A stretch of 64,000 nucleotides of DNA from Aldrovandia affinis (GCA_029706075.1 JAINUG010000196.1:519501-583500), one strand, 5' to 3'; counted from the stretch's first letter, positions 23,686-35,439 are shown. The notes: generated by a model not told the origin, from the sequence alone. A program made the numbers and translations.

Positions 23686-24448
23686 TGTTGGAGACAGCCT
23701 TCACGGTCCAGTTGGTCCACTACTGCCTTTGCCCTCTGTGTAATGGCTGGTGTGTAGTGGTTCATTTGGCTTTCTCACCTTCTCAGAGTCTTTGAAGAGA
23801 ATTTGCGTTTTTGCACTAAAAGCCCCAGTTGCCAACTAAACAATATCACTTGTGAAAGACTCATAATAGGCAGGTCAAAGTGGTCGCCCAGAGAGTCACA
23901 TTCAACCGCCATGGCACCATAAAATGGCAGTACTATGTATTTTAAACTTAATTTGCCCCTTTGGGTTTGGGTTTAAAATTGTAGGTTATGAATTAATATT
24001 TTTTATAGTATATTTTAAATCAGTGTTTTTTGCTATGAGGCGGGATTTACAATGACTACCGCCTGCCCTCCATAGGCACACTAGTTAAATTTCTAGCTAC
24101 CAATACTGCTTGTCAAACCATGCCATCGGGGAGACTGAAAATGTTTAAATGCAAAAATGAATTGAATATGTGTATTTTATTTATATCTTATATATATATT
24201 ATATTATAGATAAAATAATTTGACACATGTCTCCTCCTGAAAACAAGCAAGCACACTTTGCACAGAAATGAAAGAAATTGAATGCATAAACAAAAGCCCC
24301 AAGGACCTCAAAGATTTGTATGAGGTTCTGAGACTCATCTGTGTGGAGTGTACAGCATATTCTGCTGTACAGAAAGATGGGTAAGCAATGATTTTCCCCC
24401 AAAAAACAGAAAATGGAAATGCTTGTATTTTTTCTTCATACGTTTGGT
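23686..24448. other. Unassigned stretch
   Basis: No gene or repeat family recognised. A short TATATA palindrome lies at 24,187-24,207. Confidence 0.45.
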
Positions 24449-24456
24449 GCAAGCAG

Positions 24457-25773
24457 CAGGGCCGTGCACAGACATTTTGGGGGGCAGAGGCTCAAGCAAA
24501 AAAAAAGGCACTCACCCCACTGACACGCACTATTCCCACCCCTATGTTGCCACACCGCCGCCATCCATAATCACACACTATGTTCATAACATGAGACCTG
24601 TTTAAATTCACAGATTTGATGTAGTAATGCAAGTCAGTCAGTGTAAGTAATGCAGTCAGTCAGTGTTCAGTGTTAAACACAAATTAAAAGCCTAGACCTG
24701 GACCAAAATGTCAGCATAGAGTTGTGCTGACCTGGGACCTGTTTTACCTTTCATTATAAGTAATAATAATATTCTTGATCAGCAGTCTTACTCTGACATG
24801 CTTGATACATAAGCCCCCTGAATTTGGGGTTTCAAAACTTCCTGTTCTGTATCATTTTGTTACACTGCATATATTTTATAAATGAGACATATGGTACAAC
24901 TACTGAACTACAGTTTGATTTTAGTAACATGTTTTTGAGCATCACACTGAGAGGAAAATAAACCACAGTATTATATTATATTCAAAAAATGCACGCACAC
25001 ACAGAAACACTACTTAAACACACTCCTACATATTTGTTACATCTATGCATATGTCTGAAAAACTGATCCAGGGTCAGGGAGGTGAGAAGTATTCTGCCTT
25101 TCATTGGAGACAGGTGTATTTGCCTCTTCTTTTGATTGATTGATTGATTTAAACTTTTATTTTAACAGGGAAACACATTGCTACATGCCCAAACAATAAT
25201 ACACTTTTAAACATCACGTTTTTAGAAAACTGGCTATAAAGAAAAGGGGGTGACTACACTAAACTAGCAAAACTATGCAAAACGTAACTACCTGCTTCAG
25301 ATATTAATTGCATATTTGTAAGTTGTCCTGCATGACGGAGATAACGTAGTTTTAATGATAATTAGACTAGCTTACTTGCTTGCGAGTACCAAGGCTAGTA
25401 ATGACGAAATTACAGCGTGAAGGTGGCAAGTCCTACTGACCTACTTCATAGTTTTTTTGGATATATAACATAAAACGTAAGTAAGTGTTTTTTAATCGTG
25501 GTTTCATAATTAAAACAGTGCCTACCTGAGTGATATCATTCACCATAACCGAACTGGGGCTGGGGATGCGGTGCTTTTCATGACAAATTGTATTCGGAAT
25601 GTCGGAAGATGCGATGTTGATTGATTGATTGAGACAAAAATATTTGGAAGGGGGGGGTTGGAGAGCAGAGTACTTTTTAAATTGATAAGGTGTATTTTTT
25701 CGTGGATACTACTATACATAATACAAGGGCAGGGGCTCAAGCCCCCCTTGGACCCTATCTGTGCATGTACCTG
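24457..25773. mobile_element. hAT-type non-autonomous transposon, copy 1 (1,317 bp)
   Basis: The left end CAGGGCCGTGCACAGAC and the inverse of the right end CAGGTACATGCACAGAT are terminal inverted repeats. A perfect 8-bp target duplication GCAAGCAG flanks it (24,449-24,456 and 25,774-25,781), which is the hAT hallmark. Subterminal GGGGGGCAGRGGCTCAAGC is also inverted. A (TTGA)n-like patch occurs at 25,132-25,150 and again at 25,617-25,630. I find no transposase reading frame, so it needs a partner in trans. Confidence 0.88.
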
Positions 25774-25781
25774 GCAAGCAG

Positions 25782-26450
25782 TATTTTTATGTCACCATTC
25801 ATGATATGGGAATGCAACAGGCCTTGTTATTTATGCTGCCTATAGTGCAATAACTGAGTAGCAGAGAGATTCATTCTTACCCTACTTGATTCATTAGGCA
25901 ATTTTTTTATTTTTGGATAATTTTGTTTCGTCCATTTGTAATATCAAGAGATATGAATATCTACTTACTTGTGTCGTGGAAAAAAATTAACTCGGAAGGA
26001 CTTTTTAAACAGTATGAAAAGCTTTAATTACGCACAGCTGCACGGAGACCCGTGTCAGGACACCAAATCTCCCGCCTTCAAGTTTAAATGTGATATTTAT
26101 AACAAACACAACGGAAAGGGAGGGAACAGAGACAAAAGGAAGATAACAGGTCACCTGAAAGTAAAACAGGGGGAAACCTACTGCAAAACTGCAAAAATCA
26201 TACACCAATGGGAAGGAGGTCGTCATAAAAGAACCAATGTTTCTTTGAAGTTGTGGCGCGAAAAACCTTTTGTTAGCCTGGCTGTGTCACGGCAGAATGT
26301 GTCCGTTTGCCAAGATGTGTCCGGGTGATGTCATCAGGTGATGTCATCTGAATTTTGCACTGTAGTTGCTATGCCAACATGACGAGCTCGCATTCCTGAG
26401 TGAGAAAATCCGGAAGAATGTGTCCGGGTGTCCGGGTGATGTCATTTAGC
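25782..26450. other. Unassigned stretch between hAT copy 1 and the tandem array
   Basis: A 119-residue ORF at 25,969-26,328 matches no family. The text from about 25,972 (GTGTCGTGGAAAAAAATTAA) with repeated GTGTCCGGGTGATGTCAT words near 26,300-26,450 could be an LTR or other repeat, but no matching end or target duplication was found. Confidence 0.4.
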
Positions 26451-26454
26451 TACA

Positions 26455-27190
26455 AATAAGCTGTCCAGCTAAGTTAGCTGCCTTGCTACGAACATAATAT
26501 ATGAATTATAATATATAATTATATTATAATTATATAGCCAGCTAGCTACAAAGATAACAATATGCATTGTCTGTTCAGCTGTACAGTTAAGTTAGCTGGC
26601 TAGCTACGAATATAATATATGGAAGGTGGCTAGCTACGAATAACAATTGCTTGCTCAGCTGTAAAACTAGCTAGCTGGCTAGCTATGAATATAATATATG
26701 AATTATATAGCCAGCTAGCTACGAAGATAATAATATGCATTGCCTGTTCAGATGTACAGCTAAGTTAGCTGGCTAGCTACGAATATAATATATGGAAGGT
26801 GGCTAGCTACGAATAACAATTGCTTGCTCAGCTGTAAAACTAGCTAGCTGGCTAGCTACGAACAAAATATATGAATTATATAGCCAGCTAGCTATGAAGA
26901 TAATAATATGCATTGTCTGTTCAGCTGTACAGTTAAGTTAGCTGGCTAGCTATGAATATAATATATGGAAGGTGGCTAGCTACGAATAACAATTGTTTGC
27001 TCAGCTGTAAAACTAGCTAGCTGACTAGCTACGAACAAAATATATGAATTATATAGCCAGCTAGCTACGAAGATAATAATATGCATTGTCTGTTCAGCTG
27101 TACAGTTAAGTTAGCTGGCTAGCTACGAATATAATATATGGAAGGTGGCTAGCTACGAATAACAATTGCTTGCTCAGCTGTAAAACTAGC
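26455..27190. repeat. 173-bp tandem repeat array (about 4 units)
   Basis: GGAAGGTGGCTAGC occurs at 26,621, 26,794, 26,967 and 27,140, exactly 173 bp apart each time. Units are nearly identical and are built from TAGCTAGC, CAGCTAGCTACGAA and GAATTATATAGCCAGC words that are largely self-complementary. The array ends where sequence of the second hAT copy begins. Unit length is in the range typical of centromeric or dispersed satellites, but the copy number here is small. Confidence 0.95.
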
Positions 27191-27846
27191 TGAAAACCAA
27201 TTATGAAACCATGATTAAACAACACTTAGGCTACTTACTTTTTATGTGTTATATTTGTAAAAAAAACTATGAAGTAGGCCAGTAGGACTTGCCACCTTCA
27301 CGCTGTAATTTTGTCATTACTAGCCTCGGTAGTCGCGAGCAAGTAAGCTAGTGTGGTGTTTGCAGAGAAAAACAAATGGCTTGGTTTTCAAGGTTGCAAA
27401 AACACTTTATTAGAGCACATCGCTCTGATACAGATACATGCGTACTGCCACGTCAGGAAGCTCTCAACTCCCTCAATCCACTCCCCGCTTATCTCTACTT
27501 CCCGGCTGACACGTCACCTGTCAGGTGAGTCCGAGAACGTGGGCGTGTTGCCGCAGGGAATTCTGCCTCTCTCTCTCCAGTGCTCACTACACAAGCCCCC
27601 CCAGAATTTACTGTGGCAGCAAACCGCCTAGGGGTCTGGATTACACGGCCAAACCTCCCCAGTCTCTTGCCCGCAGCCCCGGACGGATCAGGACCCATAC
27701 CAGAGTCAGTTTTAGGGCTGTCACCAGGGTCAGGGTTTAAGTCAGGGGCAGGATTTCTCGACCTGAGAGCGGGAGGCGACCTCTGCGCGGAGGACAAGCG
27801 ACCTCTACCGGCGAATCTAAATCAACGTGCGCCGGTTTTAAGCGGT

Positions 27847-28778
27847 CTACAGTAATGCGGTCAGATCTACCACCGATATCCAAAACAAAAAATTTCTCCC
27901 GGACTTTATTACTCGAAATGGTCCCTCGTAAGGAGGCTGCAAAGGGCTACGATGCTTATCTTGGCGCACAAACACAAAGCGCGCCTCACCCAAACCTGGA
28001 TGAACGTGGGAGCGGGGCAAACCGTGATGTGTCGTAGGCACAGGGGCGAACGATTTCAGACCGTCCCGCAAAACCGGGAGCTGGCGCGTAGCTGACCAAG
28101 GCACCGAACAGCTAGGTAGAAACTCCCTGGTACGTGCAACGGTTGCCCATAAACCAGCTCCGCAGAAGATGCTCCTAAATCAGCCTTAGGGGCCGTCCTA
28201 AGACCCAGTAAGACCCATGGGAGCGTATCAAACCAAGCGTCCCCCTGCAGTGCAGCGCGGAGGGACACCTTTAATGAACGGTGAAAACGCCGCACATCCG
28301 TTAGCCTGAGGGTGATACGCCGTAGTCCAATGCAGCGTCACCCCCAACTGCCGAGCTATCGCGCCCACAACTCTGACGTAAACTGAGCCCCACGGTCGGA
28401 GGATAAATCGGCCGGAACCCCGAAAGGCGAGACCCACGCACTAATAAACGCCCGAGCCACCTCAGCAGTGGTGGTGGACGTCAGCGGTATTACCTCCGGC
28501 CAACGCGTGGTCCTATCTACAATTGTTAAAAGGTGTGTGTAACCCCGCGACGGAGGCAACGGCCCCACTAGATCCACATTAACGTGGTCAAACCGCCTTT
28601 CAGGGACGGCGAACGGCGCTAAAGGAGCCTTAGTGTGCTTGTGAACTTTAGCCCGTTGACACGCTAAGCAAGCATTCACCCAGTCACGAACATCCTTTTT
28701 CAGGCCATGCCACACAAACCTTCCAGACAATAGTTTTTGCGACGCCTTGCGGCCCGGATGGGATAGGTTGTGTGGCAT
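27847..28778 (-). pseudogene. Gypsy integrase, broken
   Basis: Three overlapping minus-strand frames make one decayed integrase. The 140-residue frame (28,356-28,778) has the Cys pair of the zinc-binding region (NACLACQRAK), the first catalytic Asp in HVNVDLVGPLP, and the second in LSSDRGAQFTSELW. The next frame has the AYHPQANG motif, but the residues that should carry the catalytic Glu are lost by a short indel. Further frames (28,056-28,295 and 27,847-28,104) carry the C-terminal region, ending in VDRLKPAH-like residues outside the annotated frames. No chromodomain is seen, so this is a different Gypsy lineage from the one at 37.6 kb. Confidence 0.8.
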
Positions 28779-28958
28779 GGCCTGAAAAAGGATGTTCGTG
28801 ACTGGGTGAATGCTTGCTTAGCGTGTCAACGGGCTAAAGTTCACAAGCACACTAAGGCTCCTTTAGCGCCGTCTGCCGTCCCTGAAAGGCGGTTTGACCA
28901 CGTTAATGTGGATCTAGTGGGGCCGTTGCCTCGTCACGGGGTTACACACACTTTTTAA
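28770..28958 (+). pseudogene. Inverted integrase duplicate
   Basis: This plus-strand frame repeats, in the opposite orientation, the integrase segment HGLKKDVRDWVNACLACQ through VDLVGPLP found on the minus strand just to the left. It has one Phe-to-Ser difference and lost bases at the end. It forms a hairpin with its partner around 28,685-28,785. Confidence 0.85.
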
Positions 28959-29188
28959 TGAACGGTGAAAACGCCGCACATCCCGTTAGCCTGAGGGTGA
29001 TACGCCGTAGTCCAATGCAGCGTCACCCCCAACTGCCGAGCTATCGCCGCCCACAACTCTGACGTAAACTGAGCCCCACGGTCGGAGGATAAATCGGCCG
29101 GAACCCCGAAACGCGAGACCCACGCACTAATAAACGCCCGAGCCACCTCAGCAGTGGTGGTGGACGCCAGCGGTATTACCTCCGCCAA
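28955..29188 (-). pseudogene. Duplicated integrase core fragment
   Basis: A 77-residue minus-strand frame repeating the integrase core from EVIPLASTTTAEVARAF through LSSDRGAQFTSELW and HPQANG, nearly identical to 28,272-28,500. The frame again breaks right after HPQANG, so the loss of the catalytic Glu preceded the duplication. Confidence 0.85.
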
Positions 29189-29869
29189 CGCGTGGTCCTA
29201 TCTACAATTGTTAAAAGGTGTGTGTAACCCCGCGACGGAGGCAACGGCCCCACTAGATCCACATTAACGTGGTCAAACCGCCTTTCAGGGACGGCGAACG
29301 GCGCTAAAGGAGCCTTAGTGTGCTTGTGAACTTTAGCCCGTTGACACTACACTAGTCTAATTATCATTAAAACTACGTTATCTCCGTCATACAGGACAAC
29401 TTACAAATATTCGCTTAATTTCTGAAGCAGGTAGTTACGTTTTGCATAGTTTTGCTAGTTTAGTGTAGTCACCCCATTTTTCTTTATAGACAGTTTTCTA
29501 AAAACGTGATGTTTAAAAGTGTATTATTGGTTGGGCATGTAGCAGCGTGTTTCCCTGTTAAAATAAACGTTTTTTGTTTGAATGCCATTCAATTGCATCC
29601 TTCCTAACTTTCTTTCTCAAAGAAACCACTGATCTAATGTGACTGAATTGGTCTAAACAACTGAACACTGACTGACTGCAAATCTGTGGTTTCTTCATGG
29701 AATAATGTGTTTCAGCAGAATTTAAACAGGTCCCATGTTATGAACATAGTGTGTGATTATGAATGGTGGCGGTGTGGCAACACTGGGGTGGGAATAGTGT
29801 GTGTCCGTGGGGTGAGTGCCTTTTTTTAGCTTGAGCCCCTGCCCCCCAAAATGTCTGTGCACGACCCTG

Positions 29870-31410
29870 AGCCTGCCTGTAGGTGAGGCTGCTCCTGTAG
29901 TGCTTCCCAGGTGGGAGGGAACAACAACTACTGACAGCAGCCAAAGAGGCGGAGGGACAGCCCTCTTTACTCCTCCCTCCCAGCATCACTTTAAATTACA
30001 ACAAGAATTTATGATCCACAGAACATTCCAGCAACCCTGGCAGACAGCAAATGAGGTGGTGCATATAGTGCTATTATCCTACTCAATCTCATGCATTGAC
30101 ATCAAAATTGTATAGCTTCGTATGTCTGTTTGTGTAACTACAGTACACAAAAAATGTGGTTTCCCATAATGCAGTATTGGTCCGGTATTTGCCTCTTGAA
30201 CAATATTTTAGAAAGCTAGGCTCCACTGAATAACAAATTACTCTCAATCAACAGAGTTGAATGCCTGTCAGTATTACTGATTTGTTTAAAGTGCTCAGAT
30301 GATTACTAATATCTTAGGGGACCAAGTTTGCTTTAAATGACTCACACTTGGGTACACTTTAAAATTAACTTTGATTATTATTATTTTTAATTTAGGCTCA
30401 CTTTGTTTCAGACCTGGAAAATTGAAACTGAAACATTGAAACCTTCAAACTGAATTCATTGGTGTTTTTAGTTAGTCCACTTGCTGCTCTGTGCTGATCA
30501 GAATGTGATTGGTTTCAAATTGCAAGATTTCAATCACATTTGGTTTGTTTTCCCGTCACCCAGCAGAGGTTTTCTGGAATACCTATAGGCATAATACAAA
30601 GAACACAGCTGTACATTCTTGTGTTTCATTTATGTTATTGGTGCTTTCACCAATTAACTGCATTACAAATTTAGCATATGCCTATTTATTAAAGATATTA
30701 TCCTTTTGGAAACAATTCATGAGCAACTGGAGGAGATGAGTGAACAAAGGCAGAGAGGTGACGTGACCAGAGTTTGGTTCCCTTTTTTAGTGTTTTTTGC
30801 ATTCCTGCAGTGGTCTTGGATAGATTTATTTTATTTGCACTCAAGTGTGATTACTTTGCTTTCAGTGGTTTCACATAATACATCAGCAAGTGAACAGAAC
30901 CACACTTATTTTCTAATCAAATACTCAAACAAGGTGCGACAGTGACCTTTACATGTAAACTTCTATTGTTCTTGCTCTACCAGACAAAGTGGTTACTGTA
31001 AATGGAAAAATAATAAGCTTTGATAGTTTTATATCAAACTAGAAAAAGTTATTATAAAATAACCAGAAAAATCTAACTAACTAGAAAAAGAAACATACCC
31101 ACTACCAGATAGCTATTCCACTATCTGCTTCCCAGATTCTAATTATTTTTATTTATTCATGGAAGGCCTGTAATATTGGAGTATTGGAGATGTCCTACAT
31201 TAATATCTAATTTCACTTGTCTTATCAGGTTATAACTAAATATCTAATAAAAACTTTTAATCAGTTCTGGTGCTTGTTATCCTTTGTTTTCCATTATGGC
31301 TTTGATGGACAAAAGCATCTGCCAGTCTGTCAATGAACGAAATGGAAATGCAATCCAATGAATAATTGACCGGTTCAAATAAGTGGTCGCCATTGACTCA
31401 GTAATAACAA
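29870..31410. other. Unassigned stretch
   Basis: No gene, repeat family or obvious regulatory element recognised; ORFs below 100 residues are unremarkable. Confidence 0.45.
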
Positions 31411-31414
31411 TGGT

Positions 31415-31930
31415 AATAATAATGGATTGCATTTATACAGTGCCTTTCAAGGAACACAAAGCACTTTACAGTGAAGAGTTGAAACACACCTCATCCACCA
31501 CCAATGTGCAGCACCCATCTAGATGATACACAGCAGCCATTTGGCGGCAGAACACTCGTCACACATCAGCTGAGGTGGGAAGGGAGGGGATTGTTGAGCT
31601 GGTTAAACTGGGGGATGATTAGATGCCAAGTTGAAAGAAATTTGACCAGGACACCAGGAACCCCCTACTCTTTGCAATATGTGCCGTGGGATCTTTAATG
31701 ACAATAATGAGTCAGGACTTCGGTTAAACATGTCATCCGGCATCTCCTACAACACAGTGCCCTTGTAACTGCAATGGGGCAATGGGGTTTTATTTGGTCC
31801 AGAGGGACTGCCCCCAAATGGCCCACCAACTCTACTTCTACCAGCATCTTAGTTTTCCCAGGAGGCCTCCCATCCAAGTACTAACCAAGCTCACACCTGC
31901 TTAGCTTCAGCCAACTGGCAGGAGCAGGGT
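31415..31930 (-). repeat. 5S-rRNA-derived SINE (SINE3-like), minus strand
   Basis: Read on the minus strand, 31,868-31,925 contains GAAGCTAAGCAGGTGTGAGC and TTGGTTAGTACTTGGATGGG, closely matching the internal promoter half of 5S rRNA. Downstream the repeat has the expected body (CACTGTGTTGTAGGAGATG, CCCACGGCAC, AAAGAGTAGGGGGTTCC). It extends to a GTAAAGTGCTTTGTG region near 31,455. This is the arrangement known for zebrafish SINE3-type elements. It is not a working 5S gene because only part of the 5S sequence is present. Confidence 0.75.
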
Positions 31931-31959
31931 AATTCGTATAGTTACTGGCACATAGTTTT

Positions 31960-32000
31960 AATAATGAGCCTAGCTGGACTGAATGGCATTTTCTTGCCTA
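31960..32000 (+). repeat. Short CR1-like LINE tail
   Basis: ATGAGCCTAGCTGGACTGAATGG resembles the 3' end of the LINE at 18.9 kb (ATGAGCCTAGATGGGCTGAACGG). Only the tail is present. Confidence 0.5.
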
Positions 32001-32351
32001 TAAGCATATTTTATTTTAAACTCATTTCTTTTTTACTAGATCTGTCAGTAAAATGGGAAGTTTGATGCGAAAAGCACTCAGGTTTGTGCCACAGCTAATG
32101 AGTGTCCATGCAATGTCCCTCATCCACAATTACAAGCAAATTACAGAATACAATCAACCCAGATTTACCGGATTGAGCTATTTGAGACCTATTCAAAATT
32201 TTCCTGACCAAATATAGCCACAGAAATTGTCTTTAGAAGTTCTGGTCAGATTCCAGAAACAACTGGAAGAAGCAACAAGCTCAACAGTTTTGGGGAAAAT
32301 GTCATTAGATAAATTACTGTGGGAGCCTATTTTGCACAGATAAGAGGCTTT

Positions 32352-32356
<5 letters not shown>

Positions 32357-32411
<55 letters not shown>
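32357..32411. repeat. (CA)n microsatellite
   Basis: Uninterrupted CA run; the Thr-His and Val-Cys ORFs over it are artefacts. Confidence 0.97.
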
Positions 32412-32414
<3 letters not shown>

Positions 32415-32727
32415 CACACAGCACAGCAATTACAGCTCAGGGTACAGGCGCATCACCAAAACTTATGTCACACCTACATTCCCTCTTGCTGTCAAACCCC
32501 TTGAGAGCTAGTGTTACAGGTTTTAAACAGGACATGTTGGAAAAATCATAACAAGTCATAGCGATACTGCAAAGGTTCACTCGTGACTCCTCTTAAAAGC
32601 AAAACAGCACGGTTGTGGAGTCGGATGTGCACAACAGTACACAGGGACTGTGAGTGGGAACACCAGACAAAGGAGCCAGGAGTAGGGTGCGAACTGGTAA
32701 TTCATTTCCTTACAGCCCAGTGTGTCC

Positions 32728-32865
32728 ACCAGGGTTAGGATAGATTTCCTTTCAGTTCAATAATCAATTCCATTTCAGTTAATGTTCTATGCAAATTTTC
32801 AATTCAAGAATTTAATTTAAATTAATTTCTTAAATTGACTGAATTCAATTCACCCAACCCTGGTG
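32728..32865. mobile_element. Short AT-rich MITE with CACCAGGGTT ends
   Basis: It starts CACCAGGGTTAGG and ends AACCCTGGTG, an inverted pair. The interior is AT-rich with TTCAGTTCAAT/ATTGACTGAATT words. About 138 bp, no coding capacity. A target duplication was not identified. Confidence 0.6.
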
Positions 32866-32929
32866 TCCAAAGTTACCAAAGCCAAAAAATGTATGTCCAA
32901 GAAGCCCACAAGACATCAACTTTCAGTAG

Positions 32930-33450
32930 GGTCCTGGGGCTGGGGCCTGGCTGCCAGCCAACGTGATTGACACCTTTGGCCGTGAGGAGGGAAAAGTTCC
33001 CCTTTACCGGAGCCTGAAAGCAGAAGAGAAAGGTTGAGAGCTGGACCTATAAACAGCCTGTTTTTGCTAGCTATCTCTCACAGTCTCCATGGCAGAAACC
33101 TTTTTACGTAAACCTGATTGATAAGGGAATTCAGAACAGCCGTGCCGATTGTTGATATGAGGCTCTGGCGGTGATCTCCAGAGGCCCTGTGTCTTCCTCT
33201 GTCCAGGGTCCTGTACACCTCTCTACCTCTGAGAGGCACTGTCCAGGTGATCAATCATCATGCCAAATAAAAGGTGGAGCACCAAGGTGGCAATGTGTTT
33301 AATCTCCCCCTCTGATTAAAGGGAGGTCTTTGGCGAGCACTCCCAATCTCCAAGCCTAGTCTGCCAATGGTCACTGACAACCATTCAGTTCTACTAATGG
33401 TAGTCCTACTGGATCCTTCTAACCTGAAGTTTTACCTCCATGCGGTATGT
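32930..33450. promoter_or_regulatory. Candidate conserved non-coding element
   Basis: High-complexity, balanced-composition sequence without repeats or long frames. It contains TGATTGACACC, ATCAATCATCATG and AAATAAAAGG words typical of homeodomain/PBX-type sites in developmental enhancers. The call is an impression from composition only. Confidence 0.2.
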
Positions 33451-33782
33451 AGAGCATGTTCAGGACCGAATTAACATATGAATGTGAATATGTGCAGGGC
33501 TGCATGTGTGGATAAAGTCAGTCTATGCACTATTCTGTAGCAGCAGAGAGCACAATGTCAGTTAATGGAAAATGTCCCCGCCTTCATAAAGCCATACTCA
33601 TCTTCCGGGATGACTGGAGAGTGTGGGTAGGAGAGGAAAAGGACTTAACTTTTTTTTTTTTTTTTGTTAAAAGTAAATGGGTGGGCATGAATTATCTTCT
33701 GTGTATATACTGCAGTATGAAGTTAATGCTTATTTTTTCATAAAAAGAACAACTCATTTAAAAAAGAAGAACATGTACATAG

Positions 33783-34374
33783 TGTGGTGTCCCCAGGGGT
33801 TGGGCGACACTCACGGACCTTGCAGAGGGTGTAGGCAAGTTAAAGAACACAGAGAAGGCAGTATTCAAAACAAAATGATAATTTATTAAACTAATAAACT
33901 TTTTGACAAACACTAGACAAAACAAAGGGCGGGGTATTCGGGGGAATACAAACACAAAGTCCGCAATCTTTATCTCGTTGTCAGTGTCCAAAATCCAGTT
34001 CCGTTATCCAGGTCAATTCCGTTATCCAGTCCGTAGTCAATCCAAAGGGGGGTCCTCAAAGCAATCCAATTTCATACACAAAAAAACCACACTCCAACAC
34101 TCTTTCCAAATCCTGGCTGGTCAAAAGACTTCACAGGTATACTCTCCAAACACACACAGCAACTCCTTCCCAAACACGTTCCTACTCCTCTCCAAGTGTG
34201 ATGGGATTCAGCCCTTTAAATAGGCCTTGAAATGGCCTTCAGCTGTTCGTTAGTCCCATTGCCTTTACTCGGTTCAGGTGTTACTGTGGCCTGCTGGGAA
34301 ATGTAGTGTTTTCGGCTCCCATTTGTTGAAGGACCCAGCAGCCATTTCCTTGTGCAGCCCCTTGGGCTGCCACA
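33783..34374 (-). mobile_element. Solo LTR (592 bp) with TSD ATAG
   Basis: It begins TGTGGTGTCCCC and ends GGGCTGCCACA, flanked by ATAG at 33,779-33,782 and 34,375-34,378. On the minus strand it has a TATTTAAAGGG box followed by AATAAATT, in the order expected of LTR promoter and polyadenylation signals. No internal genes remain, so it is likely the product of LTR-LTR recombination. Confidence 0.85.
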
Positions 34375-35439
34375 ATAGAAAATGTACATAAATGTGTTTT
34401 ATTTTTATTACATTTGAAATATGTTGCAACATAACAACATGTTTGTTATACAATACATACAACCTAATTGCAGAGGTAAAATATCAGAAATGTATTTCTG
34501 GTCTTTATGTGAATTTAAACAGTATGTGAATTTCTCCTCTAAAGATTTGTGTCAGGTTTTTCTAATGTTACATATTGAATCTCCATATTTACTTTTTTGG
34601 ATAATAGATTTTTGAACTTATATAATGTGATATCAATTATTTTCAATTAGATCATGATGATGATGGTGGTGCCCAGCGGTGTAAGCATGCCCTAAGGATT
34701 GGGGGGGACATGATATTCTTCAGCTAGCTAACTTTTTTTTTTTTTTTATCAGTGCATGCATTTTGAAATGATTGCTTGCATAACATTATGTTAACCAGCT
34801 AGCTACTACGTTCCATGGCTTTTGTCTTTTTTAGTAGTGCTAGTTCATTACAATGAAAGGAAACATTAGCTATCTATAAAATAAAACATTGATATGCTTT
34901 AACTAATCGTATTCGCTAAAGTAGTCTTTACTATCTAAGCTTACCTCACTGCTGAATTGATGATTAGCCTACGTTATTATTGACTATCTTTATGTGTTGG
35001 TGATTTTTTTGGCTGGGAACTCTAATTATTATTCACTCAACAAAGTTTTGTGGGAATTAAATATGCAAACCATGCAGTGGTTTGACAACTGGCTAACATT
35101 ATATGTATTGTTATCACCATGGCGATAACAGAGTAACAGTGAAATGGTGAAATAGCCACTACCTGTGAAAAGTTATCCCATGAGCCTTGCTTCTATGGTT
35201 CCTCCTATTTGTACAGCCACATGCTGCACAACTTTGTAGCATTTTTGCATGGGCTAATTCCTTTTCATACCGTGTTCACAGCCAGGTTCTGTGGAAAATC
35301 ATTGAGGAAACTCAACAATTGTGAAATTTGGAAATAAAGTAACCTGCACATTATGCAGAAATGTCTCATGTTTATAACAAGCCAAATGTCACAAATTGAG
35401 AATTAAGCGAGTTACAGATTTGATCTGGGGAAGTCTGCA

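Larger units (their letters stand above)
27352..29351 (-). mobile_element. Rearranged Gypsy retrotransposon fragment
   Basis: The outer ends TGTGGTG (27,352) and ACTACA (29,351) are flanked by CTAG (27,348-27,351 and 29,352-29,355), a 4-bp target duplication. The left part (27,352 to about 27,840) is LTR plus the 3' end of pol, and the middle is integrase on the minus strand. From about 28,765 to 28,955 the integrase segment is inverted. From about 28,957 to 29,346 the segment 28,272-28,663 is repeated directly with only a few differences. gag, protease and reverse transcriptase are absent. Confidence 0.8.
27195..29869 (-). mobile_element. hAT-type transposon, copy 2, inverted, with Gypsy insertion
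   Basis: The right end (…GTCTGTGCACGACCCTG at 29,869) is the inverse of the left end of copy 1. Sequence from 29,869 to 29,352 and from 27,351 down to about 27,195 matches copy 1 in reverse. Between them lies a Gypsy fragment; CTAG is repeated on both sides of it. The distal end of this copy is missing: homology stops near GGTTTCATAATTGG, where the 173-bp array starts. No 8-bp duplication could be found for this copy. Confidence 0.75.

Noticed and set aside
26455-27190. CRISPR-like array
   Set aside because: The repeats are contiguous 173-bp units with no unique spacers, in a fish-type genome; it is a tandem satellite-like array.
31868-31925. A 5S rRNA gene
   Set aside because: Only the promoter-containing half of 5S is recognisable and it is joined to a SINE body.
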